64,000 nucleotides of DNA, from NCBI GenBank assembly GCA_017311185.1, contig JAESUZ010001514.1, positions 620,001-684,000 on the forward strand, read 5' to 3'. A model generated the notes under the pieces. It was given only the letters and a program-made list of their open reading frames with translations. It searched no databases and was not told where the DNA came from. This document shows positions 60,543-64,000 of the stretch, one piece after another. Position numbers and translations under genes: made by a program. Positions within the stretch are counted from its first letter, which is position 1; every line of letters starts with the position of its first letter. The stretch comes from Proteles cristata cristata (taxonomy: Eukaryota; Chordata; Mammalia; Carnivora; Hyaenidae).

Positions 60543-63500
60543 ATGAACCCTACAAAAGATACAAAGACTCTAAACCCACATATTTCAATAATAACACTGA
60601 ATGTAAATGGGCTGAATGCTCCAATCAAAAGACATAGGGTAGCAGAATGGATTAAAAAACAAAATCCATCTATATGCTGTCTACAAGAAACTCATTTTAG
60701 ACGGGAAGATACCTTCAGATTAAAAGTAAGGGGATGGAGAAATATATATCATGCTACAGGAAATCAAAAGAAAGCCGGAGTAGCGATACTTATATCAGAC
60801 AAACTGGACTTTAAAACAAAGACAATCACCAGAGATGAAGAAGGGCACTACATAATAATTACAGGGTCCATCCATCAGGAAGAACTAACAATCATAAATG
60901 TCTACGCACCAAATATGGGAGCACCTAAATATCTAAAACAATTAATCACAAACAGAAACAAGCTTATAGATAAGAATGTGCTAATAGCAGGGGACTTTAA
61001 TACTCCGCTTACAGCAATGGATAGGTCAACCAGACAGAAAATCACTAAAGAAATAATGGACTTGAAAGACACATTGGACCAGATGGATCTGACGGATATA
61101 TTTAGAACTTTACATCTTGAGGCCAGGGAATTTACTTTCTTCTCAAGTGCGCATGGCACATTCTCCAAGATAGATCACATACTGGGACATAAAGCAGCCC
61201 TCAATAAATATAAAAGAATAGAGATCATACCATGCACACTGTCAGATCACAATGCTTTGAAACTTGAAATCCATTACAGGAAGAAGTCTGGAAAACTTCC
61301 AAAAACATGGAGGTTAAAGAACACCCTTCTAAAGAATGAATGGGCCAATCAGGCAATTAGAGATGAAATTAAAAAATATATGGAAACAAATGAAAATGAA
61401 AACACAACAATTCAAAATCTATGGGATGCGGCAAAGGCAGTCCTAAGAGGAAAGTACATTGCTCTCCAGGCCTATTTCAAGAGATTAGAAAAAGCGCAAG
61501 TCCAAAATCTAACAGCTCACCTAAAGGAACTAGAGGCAGAGCAACAAGAACGCCCTAAACCCAGTAGAAGAAGAGAAATAGTAAAAATTAGAGCAGAAAT
61601 AAACAACATAGAGACCAAAGAAACAATTGAACAGATCCATGAAACCAAGAGTTGGTTTTTTGAAAAAGTAAACAAAATTGACAAACCTCTAGCCAGACTT
61701 ATCCAAAAGAAAAGAAAGAGCACCCAAATAGACAAAATTATGAATGAAAATGGACTTATTACAACCAACCCCTCAGAAATACAAGCAATTATCAGGGAAT
61801 ACTATGAAAAATTATATGCCAACAAATTGGACAACTTAGAAGAAATGGACAAATTCCTAAACACACACTCACTACCAAAATTCACACGGGAAGAAATAGA
61901 AAACCTGAACAGACCCATAACGAGTGAAGAAATTGAATCAGTGATCAAAAATCTCCCAACAAATAAAAGCCCTGGACCTGATGGCTTCCCTGGGGAATTC
62001 TACCAGACATTTAAAACAGAATTAATCCCAATTCTTCTCAAGCTATTCCAAAAATAGAAATCGAAGGAAAACTCCCGGACTCATTTTATGAAGCCAGCAT
62101 CACTCTGATTCCCAAGCCAGACAGAGATCCAGCAAAAAAAGAGAACTACAGGCCAATATCCTTGATGAATATGGATGCAAAAATTCTCAACAAGATCCTT
62201 GCAAATCGAATCCAGCAGCATATCAAAAGAATCATCCACCAAGATCAAGTGGGATTCATTCCTGGGTTACAGGGCTGGTTCAATATTCACAAATCAATCA
62301 ATGTGATACATCATATCAATAAAAGAAAAGATAAAAACCATATGATCCTGTCAATAGATGCAGAAAAAGCATTTGACAAAATACAGCATCCCTTCTTAAT
62401 AAAGACTCTCGAGAAAGTTGGGATAGAAGGAACCTACTTAAACATCATCAAAGCCATCTATGAGAAGCCTTCAGCTAACATCATCTTCAACGGGGAAAAA
62501 CTCAGAGCTTTCCCCCTGAGATCAGGAACACGACAGGGATGCCCACTCTCACCACTGCTGTTTAACATAGTGCTGAAAGTCCTAGCATCAGCCATCAGAC
62601 ACCAAAAGGAAATCAAAGGCATCAGAATTGGCAAAGAGGAAGTCAAACTTTCACTCTTCGCAGATGACATGATACTCTACATAGAAAACCCGACAGACTC
62701 CACCAGAAGCCTACTAGAACTGATCCAAGAATTCAGCCAAGTTGCAGGGTACAAAATCAACGTACAGAAATCGGTTGCATTTTTATACACCAAGAATGAA
62801 GCAACAGAAAGAGAAATCAAGAAACTGATCCCATTCACAATTGCACAAAAAACCATAAAATACCTCGGAATAAACCTAACCAAGGATACAAGAGATCTGT
62901 ATGATGAAAACTATAGAAAACTTATGAAGGAAATTGAAGAAGACACAAAGAAATGGAAAAACATTCCATGCTCATGGATAGGAAGAATAAATATAGTTAA
63001 GATGTCATTACTACCTAAGGCACTCTACACATTCAATGCAATTCCAATCAAAATTGCACCAGCATACTTCTCAAAACTAGAACAAACTATCCAAAAATTT
63101 GTATGGAACCACAAAAGACCCCGAATAGCCAAAGTAATCCTGAAAAATAAAACCAAAACGGGAGGATCACCATCCCAGACTTTAGCCTCTACTACAAAGC
63201 TGTCATCATCAAGACAGTATGGTATTGGCACAAAAACAGACACATAGACCAATGGAACAGAATTGAGAACTCAGAAGTGGACCCAAAAGTACACAGCCAA
63301 CTAATCTTTGACAAAGCAGGAAAGACTATCCGATGGAAAAAAGACAGCCTTTTTAACAGATGGTGTTGGGAGAACTGGACAGCAACATGCAGAAGAATGA
63401 AACTAGATCATTTTCTCACACCATGCACAAAAATAAACTCAAAATGGATAAAGGACCTGAACGTGAGACAGGAAACTATCAACACCCTAGAGGAGAAAGC

Positions 63501-64000
63501 AGGAAACAACCTCTTTGACCTCCACCGCAGCAACTTCTTACTTGACACATCCCCAAAAGCAAGGGAATCAAGAGCAAAAATAAACTGTTGGGACCTCCTC
63601 AAGATTAAAAGCTTCTGCACAGCCAAGGAAACAACCCAGAAAATTAATAGGCAACCAACGGAATGGGAAAAGATAGTTGCAAATGACATATCAGATAAAG
63701 GGTTGATATCCAGAATCTACAAGGAACTCACCAAACTACACGCCCGAAAAACAAACAACCCAGTGAAGAAATGGGCAGAAGATATGAACAGACACTTCTC
63801 CAAAGAGGACATCCAGATGACCAACAGACACATGAAACGATGCTCAGCATCGCTCCTCATCAGGGAAATACAAATCAAAACCACACTGAGATACCACCTC
63901 ACACCAGTCAAAGTGGCTAAAATAGCCAATCAGAGAACTCTAGATGCTGGCGAGGATGTGGAGAAACGGGCACCCTCCTACACTGTTGGTGGGAATGTAA
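60543..64000 (+). pseudogene. L1 ORF2 with several single-base shifts, incomplete at window end
   Basis: Encodes an endonuclease/reverse transcriptase. Endonuclease landmarks are all present: [39 protein letters not shown] and LSDHNAL, within residues 1-240. Reverse transcriptase landmarks follow: [30 protein letters not shown] and [11 protein letters not shown] (about 62645-62680). The frame breaks near 62052 (CAAAAATAG, one A short), near 63165 (GGAGGATCACC, apparently missing a C) and again near 63925. The Cys-rich end begins ([19 protein letters not shown]) as the window closes. Not translatable into one protein as read. Confidence 0.92.

Larger units (their letters stand above)
57481..64000 (+). 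mobile_element. Felid L1 with intact 5' end, running off the window
   Basis: Begins with GGCAAGATGGCGGAGAAGTAAGG, containing a YY1-type site (CAAGATGGCGG, 57492-57502) typical of full-length L1 5' ends. The 5'UTR spans about 2.1 kb with two copies of a 195-bp unit and a long T/C tract (58689-58802). ORF1 is at 59604-60496 and ORF2 starts at 60543. Both ORFs are broken, so the copy is not autonomous as read. It interrupts an older L1 at AAAATGTTTA; the 3' end and target duplication are outside. Confidence 0.95.

Noticed and set aside
1..64000. CRISPR array, operon, integron or other prokaryotic system
   Set aside because: Dispersed repeats are SINEs and L1s with target duplications, and genes have introns; nothing prokaryotic is present.

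Overview
This is a stretch of carnivore nuclear DNA, almost certainly from a cat or close relative (Feliformia). The evidence is the dense load of tRNA-Lys-type carnivore SINEs with the felid tail (CT-rich tract, then CTAGAAATAAATAAAACATT-A(n)) and of felid-type LINE-1 elements. There is no bacterial or organellar DNA. Long open frames are nearly all L1 debris. The real genes are small, multi-exon and far apart.

The window lies in a SPINK (Kazal-type serine protease inhibitor) cluster. At the right, on the + strand, three coding exons of SPINK13 are present (50246-50315, 52568-52605, 53263-53390). Its last exon was not found and probably lies past the right edge. To the left, on the - strand, is a tandem series of related SPINK-like segments. 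Segment A (about 28.5-34.0 kb) holds a complete four-exon gene of about 90 codons. Segment B (about 9.5-15.6 kb) keeps perfect Kazal exons 3 and 4, but has lost its start codon and carries a stop and a broken donor site in exon 2. Segment C (about 4.4-6.8 kb) keeps only a frameshifted exon 1 and upstream DNA, cut off by an L1. Segment D (about 36.65-37.47 kb) keeps only the upstream block. All four share an upstream block of about 220 bp, which shows the common origin and marks it as a possible control region.

The rest is repeats. 0-9.3 kb: SINEs, an L1 fragment and AT-rich single-copy DNA. 15.8-26.8 kb: a pile of nested L1s containing a solo LTR (19976-20862) with a 4-bp target duplication, then two old L1s head to head. 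35-41.6 kb: old L1/HAL1-type remnants. 41.6-50.2 kb: mostly single-copy DNA with a few SINEs and a 5'-truncated felid L1. 53.4-57.5 kb: SPINK13 intron 3 with an LTR and an internally deleted L1. 57.48-64.0 kb: a felid L1 with its 5' end intact, inserted into that older L1 and running off the window; it has a duplicated 195-bp 5'UTR unit and both ORFs broken by single-base losses.

The SPINK products would be secreted, disulfide-bonded inhibitors of about 90 residues. Exon phases are identical in all the genes here (phase 1 after the signal peptide, phase 0 before the Kazal exon, phase 2 after it), which ties them to one family. Repeat names rest on remembered consensus features, not on a search.
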